A stretch of 40,894 nt of DNA from positions 1-40,894 of the forward strand of contig JANQJH010000493.1 in the NCBI GenBank assembly GCA_028281705.1, given 5' to 3'. Each line of letters starts with the position of its first letter. Positions within the stretch are counted from its first letter, which is position 1. A program made the position numbers and the translations under genes. Below, in pieces: positions 8,281 to 16,088 of the stretch. The DNA comes from Verrucomicrobiales bacterium. Lineage in GTDB: Bacteria; Verrucomicrobiota; Verrucomicrobiia; Verrucomicrobiales; DEV007. A model generated the notes under the pieces. The model was not told the DNA's origin. It searched no databases and worked only from the letters and a program-made list of their open reading frames with translations.

Positions 8281-11124
8281 ATGAAAGCCAGCCTTTTCAG
8301 CATTGGGATTGATCTCGGGACGACCAACTCGGCCATTGCCTACACGCGCCTAACCGATGATGACTCCATCTCGGAGACCTTTCATCCCGCCCAATGGGAG
8401 AGCCTCACCAGTATTGGTCAGGCTTCGGCCCTCCCCTCGTTTCTCTTTCTCCCCACGGAGGCGGAAGCCAATCAAGCGGGGCTGGCCAAGGCCGATTCAC
8501 GATGGATGGTCGGCCTCTTCGCCCGCAAGCAATCCGCCGAGACCCCCGGGCGGGTCGTGCATTCGGCCAAGTCTTGGCTCTGCCACCACGCTGTCGACCG
8601 CTCCGCCGACTTCCTCCCCTGGGCCTCGGAAATCCTCTCAGAATCCGAAAAGATTTCCCCGCTCCACGCCTCCGCGCTCATCCTGGCCACGCTCAAGGCC
8701 TCCTGGGACCAGCAGTTTGCCGACCTCGGTCCCCAGGGCGCCTTCGATGCCCAGGAGGTAACCATCACGGTGCCGGCCTCGTTTGACGCCGCCGCCCAGA
8801 AGCTCACCCTCGAGGCCGCACAGATGGCGGGATTTCCCGATCAAGTCCGCCTCATCGAGGAACCCCAGGCGGCCTTCTATCGCTGGCTCGAGTTTCAATC
8901 CGCCGACGGTGGCTTTGAGAGTGCCCTTCCCCTGGAAGACGGCGGAAAACACGTGCTCGTGGTCGACATCGGTGGGGGGACTTCGGACTTCAGTCTTTTC
9001 CACGTCACCACCGGGGGCGAACAACCCAAGATCGAACGCACCGCAGTCAGCGATCACATTCTCCTGGGCGGCGACAACGTCGATCTCGCCCTGGCTTACA
9101 TGGTTCAGGCGCGCCTCGAAGGTCACGGTCACGAGATTGGAGGGTCGCAGTGGCCGTTCCTCGTGGCCCGCTGCCGCGATCTGAAAGAGCGCGTCCTCGC
9201 CACCGAGGGGCCGGACGACGAGACCTTCACCGTCTCCGTTCCCGGCCGGGGCTCCAGCCTCCTGGCCTCCACCCTCACAGAACGGCTAACGCGTCAGGAT
9301 ATCCTGGCCATGTTGTTAGACGGTTTCTTCCCCCTCTCTCAGGCCAATGAAATGCCCGAGCGTTCCGATGTCGCCCTCAAGGAATGGGGCCTGCCCTATG
9401 CTTCTGACAGTGCCGTCACGCGCTACCTCGCCGAGTTCTTGCAGGATCGCCCGCGGATCGATGCCGTCCTCTTCAATGGCGGCACGCTCTACCCCGAAAT
9501 GCTTCGCAACCGGCTCCGCGATCTCATCGGCACCTGGCAGAACGGCCACGTTCCCCAGGTGTTGGAAAACACCGAGCCCGACCTCGCCGTGGCGCGAGGC
9601 GCCGCGAGGTACGGTTGGCTAACAAGCCGGGAACAACTCCAAATCGAAGCCGGAGCCGCCCGTTCCCTCTACCTCGAAGTGCAACAGCAGCAAGAACAGC
9701 TGAAGGGAAGCGATCGCAGCCCGTCGCTCGTCTGCATCCTTCCGCGCGGAACCGAACTGGAAGAGGATGTCGTTGTGGAACTCGAGGGACTGAAGCTTCG
9801 CCTGGATCAACCGGTGCGGTTCCAGACCTTTTACACCACGAAACGCGGCCGGGACAAACCCGGCACCATGGTGCGGCGGAGCAAGGGCGGCTTTCATTCC
9901 CTCCCTCCCCTGCAGACCGTGGCTCGTCTCTCCCCGGAACATCCCAAGCTCGAGACCAACCAAATCCCGGTGCGCCTGCGGACCCGGATGAACGCCGTGG
10001 GACTCCTCCAGGTCGCCTGCGAGAGTACCCTTGAAGCCCTCGAAGAAGTCTGGCCCCTCGAGTTCAACCTCCGCGCGGTCACCGTTGGATCCGTCGACGC
10101 CGGCGAAGAGAAAGTGACCGCCGCCGTCGCCGGTGATCCCGGAGTCGATCCCTCCAGCCTCGAAGCCGGGCTCTCCGTCCTGCGGCGTCAATTTCGCTCC
10201 GCAGCCACTCCCGCCACCTCCAAAGGGAGCCGGAAGTCCAAGCAAAAGAAGAACGCCAAACCGGAAAAGGTGACGCCGGCCCGGGTCTTTCGCACCCTGG
10301 AAGAAGCTCTCGGACTGGAGAAGCAGGCCTGGAATTGGATGCTCGTCAGGAGTCTCTGGCCCGCCCTGGAGGAAAACCACCACGGCCGCCGCCAGTCCAT
10401 CGAACACGAGGAAACCTGGCTCAGTCTCGCGGGCTACATGCTGCGCCCCGGCTACGGAGCCCACCTCGATGATCATCGGCTGGAGTCGCTCTGGCAAATC
10501 CTGCAGGACGGCCTGGCTCACCCTAACAAGCGGATCAGATTGCAAGAGTACATCCTCTGGCGCCGTCTCTCGGGTGGCCTCAGCCGCGAGCAACAGGAAC
10601 GGCTCCTCAAACGCGAATGGAAACTCATCGCCGAGGCCAAGAATCCGCCGGCAGAACTCATCCGCATGGCCGGCGCTTTTGAACGACTCCCCCAAGACAA
10701 GAAGCGCGAGCTCATCACCCTCTTTCTCGCGCGTGCCACTGAACTGCTCGATCTCGGCAAGGCGGCCGACGCCTACCTCGTCGCCCTCACCCTACTCCTC
10801 AATCGCGCCCCACTCTACGCCGGCCCCGAGGCCGTCGCCCCCCCGGAACTGGTGGAGGATGCCTACGATAAACTCCGGGGCTACGATTGGAGTGAGGCCC
10901 GGAATCGCGAGATGATCCCGCTCTTCCTCAGGGCCGCCCGCGTGGTCGACAACCCCTACCTCGACCTTCCCAAACCGATCCGGAAGAAGATGGCCAGCCA
11001 GTTAGAAAAGGCCGGCCTCGCCCCCATGAAAGTCGTGCCCGTCCGCGATTACGCACCACTGGAAAAAGCCGATCGCGCCGGCTTGTTAGGCGAATCGCTG
11101 CCTGCAGGAATCGTCATCGAATAG
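8281..11124 (+). CDS. Hsp70 family protein with large DUF3731-like C-terminal extension
   Basis: 947 residues. The N-terminal half (1-450) is an Hsp70 ATPase with 'SIGIDLGTTNSAIAY', 'VPASFDAAAQKLTLEAA', 'VVDIGGGTSDFSLF', 'HILLGGDNVDLAL' and 'AVLFNGGTLYPE'. A beta module follows to about 640, then a very basic linker ('KGSRKSKQKKNAKPEK', about 645-660). The final 280 residues are helical and Trp-rich ('LVRSLWPALEENHHGRRQS', 'LWRRLSGGLSREQQERLL') and resemble DUF3731, the 'DNA-K related' domain known only attached to Hsp70s. It is a paralogue of the preceding protein (same ATPase motifs and same 'EEPQAAFY' helix), so the operon arose by duplication plus domain gain. ATG 8281 follows the upstream stop by 6 bp. 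Confidence 0.9.
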   Translation: MKASLFSIGIDLGTTNSAIAYTRLTDDDSISETFHPAQWESLTSIGQASALPSFLFLPTEAEANQAGLAKADSRWMVGLFARKQSAETPGRVVHSAKSWLCHHAVDRSADFLPWASEILSESEKISPLHASALILATLKASWDQQFADLGPQGAFDAQEVTITVPASFDAAAQKLTLEAAQMAGFPDQVRLIEEPQAAFYRWLEFQSADGGFESALPLEDGGKHVLVVDIGGGTSDFSLFHVTTGGEQPKIERTAVSDHILLGGDNVDLALAYMVQARLEGHGHEIGGSQWPFLVARCRDLKERVLATEGPDDETFTVSVPGRGSSLLASTLTERLTRQDILAMLLDGFFPLSQANEMPERSDVALKEWGLPYASDSAVTRYLAEFLQDRPRIDAVLFNGGTLYPEMLRNRLRDLIGTWQNGHVPQVLENTEPDLAVARGAARYGWLTSREQLQIEAGAARSLYLEVQQQQEQLKGSDRSPSLVCILPRGTELEEDVVVELEGLKLRLDQPVRFQTFYTTKRGRDKPGTMVRRSKGGFHSLPPLQTVARLSPEHPKLETNQIPVRLRTRMNAVGLLQVACESTLEALEEVWPLEFNLRAVTVGSVDAGEEKVTAAVAGDPGVDPSSLEAGLSVLRRQFRSAATPATSKGSRKSKQKKNAKPEKVTPARVFRTLEEALGLEKQAWNWMLVRSLWPALEENHHGRRQSIEHEETWLSLAGYMLRPGYGAHLDDHRLESLWQILQDGLAHPNKRIRLQEYILWRRLSGGLSREQQERLLKREWKLIAEAKNPPAELIRMAGAFERLPQDKKRELITLFLARATELLDLGKAADAYLVALTLLLNRAPLYAGPEAVAPPELVEDAYDKLRGYDWSEARNREMIPLFLRAARVVDNPYLDLPKPIRKKMASQLEKAGLAPMKVVPVRDYAPLEKADRAGLLGESLPAGIVIE

Positions 11125-11158
11125 CCGTTTCACAGGTGAATGATGCGAACCTCGTAGA

Positions 11159-11210
11159 AGAAGCGGTAGCGCTTCTGCCATGCAAGGGAAAAACGCTCAC
11201 GCGTTCCGCT
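11159..11210. terminator. Nested hairpins after the Hsp70 operon
   Basis: AGAAGCG (11159-11165) and CGCTTCT (11170-11176) form a 7-bp stem with a GTAG tetraloop. AACGC/GCGTT (11192-11205) forms a second stem with a TCAC loop, and AGCGG/CCGCT (11162-11166 with 11206-11210) could close both. It sits between the plus-strand operon and the minus-strand FNT gene, suiting a bidirectional terminator or a dispersed intergenic repeat. No strong U-tract is visible. Confidence 0.4.
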
Positions 11211-11313
11211 ACAGAGCTCGATGGAAAATAGTAAAGGCGCGAAGAATTGCTAGATTAAGTGAATGCCTCGGTGACAGGCTGGTGCCTTAGTTGATCAGCG
11301 TTCCTCCCGGAAG

Positions 11314-12132
11314 TCACTCACCCTGATCGGGCCGGACGTAGATGACGTAGTAGACGAGGCCCACCATCACAGCCCCGCCGACGAGATTGCCGAGGGTGAC
11401 GGGCCCGAGGTTGCCGAACATCCCGAGCCAACTCAAGGTCTCGCTTTCACGGATCCCAGCACTCCCTTCGAGGAAGAGGCCCAGTGGGATGAAATACATG
11501 TTGGCCACACAATGCTCAAAGCCGGCAGCGACAAAGGCGGAAATGGGGAACACAATGGCGGCGATTTTTCCGGTGACAGTCCGTGCCGCCATCGCCAGCC
11601 AGACGGCCAGGCAAACGAGAATGTTGCACAGCACGCCCTGGAAAAAGGCCTCGACCAGGGGAAGGGCCACCTTGGCCTCGGCAATGGCAAGGGCACGTGC
11701 CGCGACGGCACCTTCGCCCTCGTTTCCATGACCGGAGAACACCACCAGGAGCGCCAGGCCGGCGGCCCCGACGAAGTTAGCTCCATACACCACCGCGAGA
11801 TTCCGCAGGAGCAAACCCAGGGTAACACGTTTCGAAACCCAAGCCATCACCATCAGATTGTTCCCCGTGAACAACTCAGCGCCCGCCACCACCACGAGAA
11901 TCAACCCGAGTGAAAAACTCAATCCCCCGAGTACCCGCGCCCCGGCAAAACCCAGTGAAGCATCACTCGTAACCACGGTGTAATAAACGGCTCCCAAACC
12001 GATGAACCCCCCGGCAAGGATTCCCAAGGCGATCATCGAGAGCATGGGCAACTGGGCCTTGAGCACCCCAACGGCCTGCACCCGTTCCGCCACCTCTTTC
12101 GGCGCATAGGCGTCGGCACCGAAGACTCCCAT
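11314..12132 (-). CDS. Formate/nitrite transporter (FNT) family channel
   Basis: 272 residues with about six membrane helices, the size of a FocA/NirC/YfdC-type pentameric anion channel in the inner membrane. Landmarks are the N-terminal 'YAPKEVAERVQAVGVLKAQLP', the FNT motif 'AGAELFTGNNLMVMAW' (about 95), and the second half-site 'FFQGVLCNILVCLAVWLA' (about 182) followed by 'AAGFEHCVANMYFIPLG', with the central channel-type His. ATG 12132 is chosen because it overlaps the stop of the upstream ORF (ATGA); an in-frame ATG at 12171 would add 13 residues. No formate or nitrite enzyme genes adjoin, so the anion (formate, nitrite, hydrosulfide, acetate) is open. Confidence 0.9.
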   Translation of the reverse strand: MGVFGADAYAPKEVAERVQAVGVLKAQLPMLSMIALGILAGGFIGLGAVYYTVVTSDASLGFAGARVLGGLSFSLGLILVVVAGAELFTGNNLMVMAWVSKRVTLGLLLRNLAVVYGANFVGAAGLALLVVFSGHGNEGEGAVAARALAIAEAKVALPLVEAFFQGVLCNILVCLAVWLAMAARTVTGKIAAIVFPISAFVAAGFEHCVANMYFIPLGLFLEGSAGIRESETLSWLGMFGNLGPVTLGNLVGGAVMVGLVYYVIYVRPDQGE

Positions 12133-12377
12133 CACGGACCCTGCGTTGTGCCGTTGCTCGACGCTCCCCAATCGCTCCGGGCCGCCACCTCCCCAATCAG
12201 CCGTTCCAGTGCCTGATCAACCAGGGCAAGCTGATCTTCCACGGCGGTCACTTCCCCTTCGGCCCCATCCAGAGAGCCCCCCCACTGCAGAGCGATCCCC
12301 ACCCGAAAACGCGAAGCCGTGCCGACGCGCTCTTCGAGCAGCCGCCGGCGACCGGCCTCAAAGTCTATCGCTTCCAT
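12132..12377 (-). CDS. Small helical ORF coupled to the FNT gene, resembling a DksA/TraR N-terminus without zinc finger
   Basis: 81 residues. The Glu/Leu-rich pattern ('RRLLEERVGTASRF', 'EVTAVEDQLALVDQALERL') is the helical-hairpin style seen before the zinc finger in TraR/DksA-like proteins. Where that family continues with a Cys-rich finger, this frame instead reads 'ARSDWGASSNGTTQ' and stops. The stop overlaps the FNT ATG (ATGA). It could be a truncated or naturally finger-less relative, or a small coiled-coil protein of its own. ATG at 12377 lies in the spacer divergent to the VIT-type gene, so it would head the transcript. Confidence 0.5.
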   Translation of the reverse strand: MEAIDFEAGRRRLLEERVGTASRFRVGIALQWGGSLDGAEGEVTAVEDQLALVDQALERLIGEVAARSDWGASSNGTTQGP

Positions 12378-12519
12378 TCGCCTAGCCTAATTGGAGCACC
12401 TGGGTTCACCACGCATTCATTGGCTCCTCCAGAGCTCTCGTTGGCGCATCGGCCGCGTTTCTCACGGGCGACACGAACGACACGGAGCAGTCCTTGAACT
12501 CCCATCCCGTTCCCATAGA

Positions 12520-13290
12520 ATGAAGCCAGCCATGTCTGTCTCATCGCGAACCGAGCTCGAGGCCAGTCACACGCCGGCGACCATCCGGAAGCGTTTGTCA
12601 GGGTTCGATCGTAGCGATACTTATGTGAGCGATTTCATCTACGGCGCGATTGACGGAACGGTAACAACCTTCGCTGTCGTTGCCGGAGTTGCGGGAGCGG
12701 GCCTGAACGAAGGGATCATCATCTTGTTGGGGATCGCCAATCTGGCGGCCGACGGCTTCAGCATGGCGGCGAGCAATTTCCTCGGGACCCGCGCCAACGC
12801 CCACGCTCGAGAGAAAACCAGGCAGCAGGAGGAAGAACACGTCGCCATCTACCCCGAAGGTGAACGCGAGGAGATCCGCCAGATCTTCTTCGAAAAAGGG
12901 TTTCGCGACGAGGACCTTGAACGGATCGTCGAGGTCATCACGGAGGACAAACAGCGCTGGATCGAGACCATGCTGCGTGAAGAACACGGTTACAGCGCCT
13001 ATCAGCCCTCCGCCTGGAAGGCAGCCCTCGTCACGTTCTTTGCCTTTCTCATCATTGGCGCCATCCCGTTGATCAGTTTCCTCGTCAACTGGGCCTGGCC
13101 AGCACTCATGACCGATCCCTTCCTCTGGAGCTGCGCCCTCACCGGCCTGGCCTTTCTCTGCGTCGGTGCCCTCAAGAGTCGCTACTCGCTCCAGCACTGG
13201 CTGGTCTCGGCCAGCGAGACGCTCGTCGTCGGGGGCCTCGCAGCAGCCATCGCTTACTTCCTCGGCGAGAGCCTCAAGCATCTCGTGTGA
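12520..13290 (+). CDS. VIT1/CCC1-family iron/manganese transporter
   Basis: 256 residues. It carries the family signature 'DFIYGAIDGTVTTFAVVAGVAGAGL' region (from about residue 35; helix 1), then 'LLGIANLAADGFSMAASNFLGTRA' (helix 2), which bear the Asp/Glu/Met metal path of vacuolar iron transporter-like proteins. A charged cytoplasmic segment rich in Glu (about 95-155: 'RQQEEEHVAIYPEGEREEI') corresponds to the metal-binding domain between helices 2 and 3. Three C-terminal helices follow. It is an inner-membrane H+-coupled exporter of Fe2+ or Mn2+ by homology. Starts at ATG 12520 or 12532; the open frame continues upstream to 12391 but that part lacks family similarity. Divergent from the FNT operon. 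Confidence 0.9.
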   Translation: MKPAMSVSSRTELEASHTPATIRKRLSGFDRSDTYVSDFIYGAIDGTVTTFAVVAGVAGAGLNEGIIILLGIANLAADGFSMAASNFLGTRANAHAREKTRQQEEEHVAIYPEGEREEIRQIFFEKGFRDEDLERIVEVITEDKQRWIETMLREEHGYSAYQPSAWKAALVTFFAFLIIGAIPLISFLVNWAWPALMTDPFLWSCALTGLAFLCVGALKSRYSLQHWLVSASETLVVGGLAAAIAYFLGESLKHLV

Positions 13291-13381
13291 ACCGAGTCCT
13301 CCCCGATCCGCGAGACAAACCAGGCGTTCCCGCTCACAACATGCGCGCGGCTTTCATGCGGGGCCGGCGTACCCATTCCCT

Positions 13382-13696
13382 ATGAACGCATTTCCCATCG
13401 AGGTGACGGCCCGGCACATGGACATCACGGAACCCATGCGGAGTTACGTGGAAAAAAAGCTGCGTAACATCCACCTCAAACAACCCCGTGTGACCGACGC
13501 CAAGGTCGTCCTCGACGTCCAGAAACACGGTGAGATCGCCGAAATCATCCTCTACTGCGCCAACCACATGACGCTCGAGGCCAAGACGGAGACCACCAAC
13601 CTCTACGAAGCCATCGACCTCACCATGGCCAAGATTCTCCGCCAAATGCGCAAGGAGAAGACCAGGCTGGAGAAATTGAACCACGGCAACGCCTAG
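13382..13696 (+). CDS. hpf: Ribosome hibernation promoting factor (short form)
   Basis: 104 residues, the length of short HPF/RaiA-type factors. It binds the 30S subunit in stationary phase and blocks mRNA/tRNA sites. The beta-alpha-beta-beta-beta-alpha pattern is visible: 'IEVTARHMDITEPMRSYVEKKL', 'VTDAKVVLDVQKHGEIAEIILYC', then 'LYEAIDLTMAKILRQMRKEKTRL', with the conserved D in 'EAIDLTMAKI'. The long-form dimerisation domain is absent. ATG 13382 gives the family N-terminus; the open frame upstream lacks similarity. The gene is followed within 60 bp by two small-RNA-like units. Confidence 0.93.
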   Translation: MNAFPIEVTARHMDITEPMRSYVEKKLRNIHLKQPRVTDAKVVLDVQKHGEIAEIILYCANHMTLEAKTETTNLYEAIDLTMAKILRQMRKEKTRLEKLNHGNA

Positions 13697-13755
13697 CGAC
13701 CCAGGGTCTCCACGGCAATTGCTCTCGAAGAAAACGAAAATTTTCCATTTTCTGG

Positions 13756-13784
13756 GTGACATTTCTCCGAGGCAATGCTCTATT
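13756..13784 (+). promoter_or_regulatory. Promoter of first small-RNA unit
   Basis: GTGACA (13756-13761), 17-bp spacer, TCTATT (13779-13784), preceded by an A/T-rich tract (13726-13752) that could act as an UP element. The same geometry recurs without gaps 208 bp downstream, which strengthens both. Confidence 0.6.
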
Positions 13785-13790
13785 AATCTT

Positions 13791-13857
13791 ACATCCAAGC
13801 ACATCCCTCCTGAGCCGCTTTTCCGACCTCCCTTGGAAAAGCGGCTCTTTCCTTTCC
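13791..13857 (+). ncRNA. Candidate small RNA, copy 1
   Basis: From ACATCC, six bases after the -10 box, a 20-nt unpaired leader (13791-13810) contains two CATCC blocks and a CCCTCC that could pair with Shine-Dalgarno sequences. It is followed by a perfect 13-bp hairpin, GAGCCGCTTTTCC (13812-13824) with GGAAAAGCGGCTC (13835-13847) around a 10-nt loop, then TTTCCTTTCC. The predicted transcript is about 67 nt. It lies 94 bp after hpf. The hairpin alone could be the hpf terminator, but duplication of promoter and leader together argues for an independent RNA gene. No known RNA family recognised. Confidence 0.6.
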
Positions 13858-13963
13858 AGGAGGTCTAGCGGCGAGAGATCACTGCGGAAAACGCCAATCA
13901 CCGCCTTCACGCCTGCCCCCAAACCGGCCGTGCGAAAAAGATGAAGAAAAATCATTTTTTTAG

Positions 13964-13992
13964 ATGACAACCCCCAAAAGGGCGTCTCTAAT
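13964..13992 (+). promoter_or_regulatory. Promoter of second small-RNA unit
   Basis: ATGACA (13964-13969), 17-bp spacer, TCTAAT (13987-13992), after an A/T-rich tract with seven consecutive T (13955-13961). Box positions match those of copy 1 exactly relative to the ACATCC start, while the spacer sequence has diverged. This suggests selection on the boxes. Confidence 0.6.
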
Positions 13993-13998
13993 GGCCTC

Positions 13999-14066
13999 AC
14001 ATCCAAGCACATCCCTCCTAGAGCCGTTTTTCCGACCTCCCTTGGAAAAGCGGCTCTTTCCTTTCC
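13999..14066 (+). ncRNA. Candidate small RNA, copy 2
   Basis: The leader at 13999-14018 is identical to copy 1. One extra base lies before the hairpin, and one C-to-T change (in GAGCCGTTTTTCC, 14021-14033) turns a G-C pair with 14044-14056 into G-U and keeps the stem. The tail TTTCCTTTCC is the same. The following stretch up to the universal stress gene (14067-14256) holds only a weak 6-bp hairpin near 14127-14148, and I see no gene there. Confidence 0.6.
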
Positions 14067-14256
14067 AGGGGTCGTCAAAACCAGAATGGATTGGCTCGAG
14101 CTGGAGGTCATCCGAAAAGCCAAACCGACTCGTCCTCGAAAGAGTCGAGCGGGGACCTTTCCGAGTGATAAAGGGCTGACTATCAAGCGGATAGCACGAT
14201 ACGAGTCGATCATGCGAGTCCGTCGGGCGGGAGGACGAGCGGATTCCTCAATCCAG

Positions 14257-15168
14257 CTAACTCACCTCGTAGCGGAATCCCTCTGGCTTGATCGCCAGGG
14301 TTGAGCAAGGCGCCTCGTGGATCAGACGCTCTGCCGTGGTGCCGAGGAGCAGGGAGCGGAGGCCCGTCCTTCCTCGCGTCCCCAGGACCGCAAGGTCCGC
14401 ACCACCTTCGCTCAGATGCTCGATCAGCACATTGCTCGGGCTGATCCCCTCCTTGACCACGCAGGTGACCATCACGCCGACAGGATCTTCCCCGGTCAAC
14501 TCCTCGACCCACGTCTTGAGGTTCGCTTCACAGGATTCCACGATCGGCTCTGTGTCCAACGCCGTCATGAACATGCCCGGTCCCAAATTGCTCCCGTCCG
14601 CCACCAGCGGCGTGGCCAACACGTGGAGAAACTCCACCGATGCCCCATCCTGGCGAGCGATCTCCAGGGCGCGCCGGGCCGCGATCCGCGAGGTCTCGGA
14701 AAAATCGATGCAGGCCACGATCGATTCGAAGGGCCTGGCCTGGTGCTGCCTCACCAGCATGACTTCCACCGGCGCTTTGCGGATGCATCTCGCGGCAAAG
14801 ACACCGGATCTGCGAGAGTCCTTTTGCCGATGCCCGCGAGAACCGAGCACCAAGAGGTCCGCCTTGCTCTCCTCGACCTCCCGGAGCACTTCTTTGAAGG
14901 GATAGCCGATCACGACCTTGGTTTCGGCATCCGCTCGAAGCAGGACACTCTCGACGTGCCTCGCGAGATGCTCTCGCGCATTCACCAACACCTCTTCTGA
15001 ATCCAGTTCATAGTGCTTGCGGAAATCTTCCATGATTTCCTCTTCAAACACGTGGAAACAAATCAATCGGGCGTCGTGCCAGGAAGCGATGCGAGCGGCC
15101 TCTCTCAGCGCGTTGTCGCTACACTCGGAATAGTCGACACCGACGACGATGCATTTCAGGTCTTTCAT
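14257..15168 (-). CDS. Tandem universal stress protein (two UspA domains)
   Basis: 303 residues forming two UspA domains (about 1-140 and 147-300), cytoplasmic, likely ATP-binding. Each begins with a beta strand and a conserved Asp ('VVGVDYSECSDNAL', 'VACIDFSETSRIAA'). The second domain has the complete nucleotide loop 'LGTRGRTGLRSLLLGTTAERL' (written as landmark near residue 265). The first has a degenerate version, 'LGSRGHRQKDSRRSGVFAA', so ATP binding may be limited to domain 2. GGAGG lies 12 bases before ATG 15168. It follows the response-regulator gene on the same strand by 72 bp, so co-transcription and a stress-response role are likely. Confidence 0.9.
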   Translation of the reverse strand: MKDLKCIVVGVDYSECSDNALREAARIASWHDARLICFHVFEEEIMEDFRKHYELDSEEVLVNAREHLARHVESVLLRADAETKVVIGYPFKEVLREVEESKADLLVLGSRGHRQKDSRRSGVFAARCIRKAPVEVMLVRQHQARPFESIVACIDFSETSRIAARRALEIARQDGASVEFLHVLATPLVADGSNLGPGMFMTALDTEPIVESCEANLKTWVEELTGEDPVGVMVTCVVKEGISPSNVLIEHLSEGGADLAVLGTRGRTGLRSLLLGTTAERLIHEAPCSTLAIKPEGFRYEVS

Positions 15169-15240
15169 ATCAGTTCATCCTCCAAGTTGATTGAATCGTT
15201 TCGCATTGTGTTCTTTTATCAGTGATAGAGCCGATCTCGC

Positions 15241-15897
15241 TCAATCCCATTGCTTCGTCTCCACCCATCGTACTGCCTGCCGGACGAGCGCATTGCCATC
15301 CTTGATGAAGAGTTTCTCCTTGATGTGCGCCCGGTGGGCATCAATCGTCCGCACGCTCACCCCCAGCTGACCGGCGATATCTCGCGACCCCTTGCCTTCC
15401 CCGATGAGCTGAAAGACTTCGAACTCGCGATCGGTGAGCTTTTCAATCGGTGAAGCCGCGTGATTTTTGCGTTTTTTCCCGGTGAACATCTCGACGATCA
15501 GCTGCGAGATGTTCTGACTGACGTAGATCTGTCCGTCCAAAATGGTGTGGATGGCCTCCACCAGGTGGGCCGCCGCGGCCTCCTTCATGATGTAGCCCCG
15601 TGCTCCTGCTTTGAGCGCCCGTTCGGCATAGACCGCCTCATCGTTGGAAGACAAGACGAGCGTGTCCACATCGGGATGCAAGACGCCGAGATCTTTAAGA
15701 ACCTCCAGCCCATGCCCATCGGGCAGAGCCAGGTCCAATAGAACCATGTCAGGCGAAAGGGCCTCGACCTGCTGCAAGGCCTCCTTGGCACTCCCCGCCT
15801 CGCCACAAACCTCGAGACCGGGCTTGGAGTTGATCAGCTGGACCAGCCCCATCCGCATCACGGGATGATCATCGACGATGAGTATACGCTTGTTCAT
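15241..15897 (-). CDS. NarL/FixJ-type response regulator
   Basis: 218 residues. The receiver domain (1-120) has the acidic pair Asp9-Asp10, phospho-acceptor Asp55 in 'MVLLDLALPDG', the Ser/Thr switch in 'TLVLSSND', and the conserved Lys in 'GYIMKE'. The LuxR/GerE helix-turn-helix follows at about 150-210 ('LTDREFEVFQLIGEGKGSRD', 'VRTIDAHRAHIKEKL'). GAGGAG is well placed before ATG 15897. No histidine kinase gene is adjacent, so it is an orphan in this window. Its position just upstream of the universal stress gene suggests a shared stress regulon. Confidence 0.93.
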   Translation of the reverse strand: MNKRILIVDDHPVMRMGLVQLINSKPGLEVCGEAGSAKEALQQVEALSPDMVLLDLALPDGHGLEVLKDLGVLHPDVDTLVLSSNDEAVYAERALKAGARGYIMKEAAAAHLVEAIHTILDGQIYVSQNISQLIVEMFTGKKRKNHAASPIEKLTDREFEVFQLIGEGKGSRDIAGQLGVSVRTIDAHRAHIKEKLFIKDGNALVRQAVRWVETKQWD

Positions 15898-16088
15898 TTG
15901 AGCTCCTCTTCACTCCCTCCTCCTACTACCATGCCACGGCATTCGAAGCAGCAAATCTCTCAGACAGAACACCGCGTTCATGACCCGCAATCTTCGCCAG
16001 ACGGGCCACGCTGGCTACCGAGATCTAGTCCTCCTATGACCTTGAATTGCTCTCGCCCCTCCCTCTCCCTTGCCCAATCTCGGACCGG

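Noticed and set aside
9619-10695. 358-codon minus-strand frame
   Set aside because: Antisense to the second Hsp70 gene; its length is a by-product of codon bias.
13791-14066. tRNA or riboswitch
   Set aside because: The single hairpin with a 20-nt leader does not form a cloverleaf, and no gene lies close downstream in the same direction.
13620-14213. 197-codon minus-strand frame through hpf and the small-RNA units
   Set aside because: It is antisense to hpf and its internal similarity (GMCLDVR, DVLGCK) is just the translated leader repeat.
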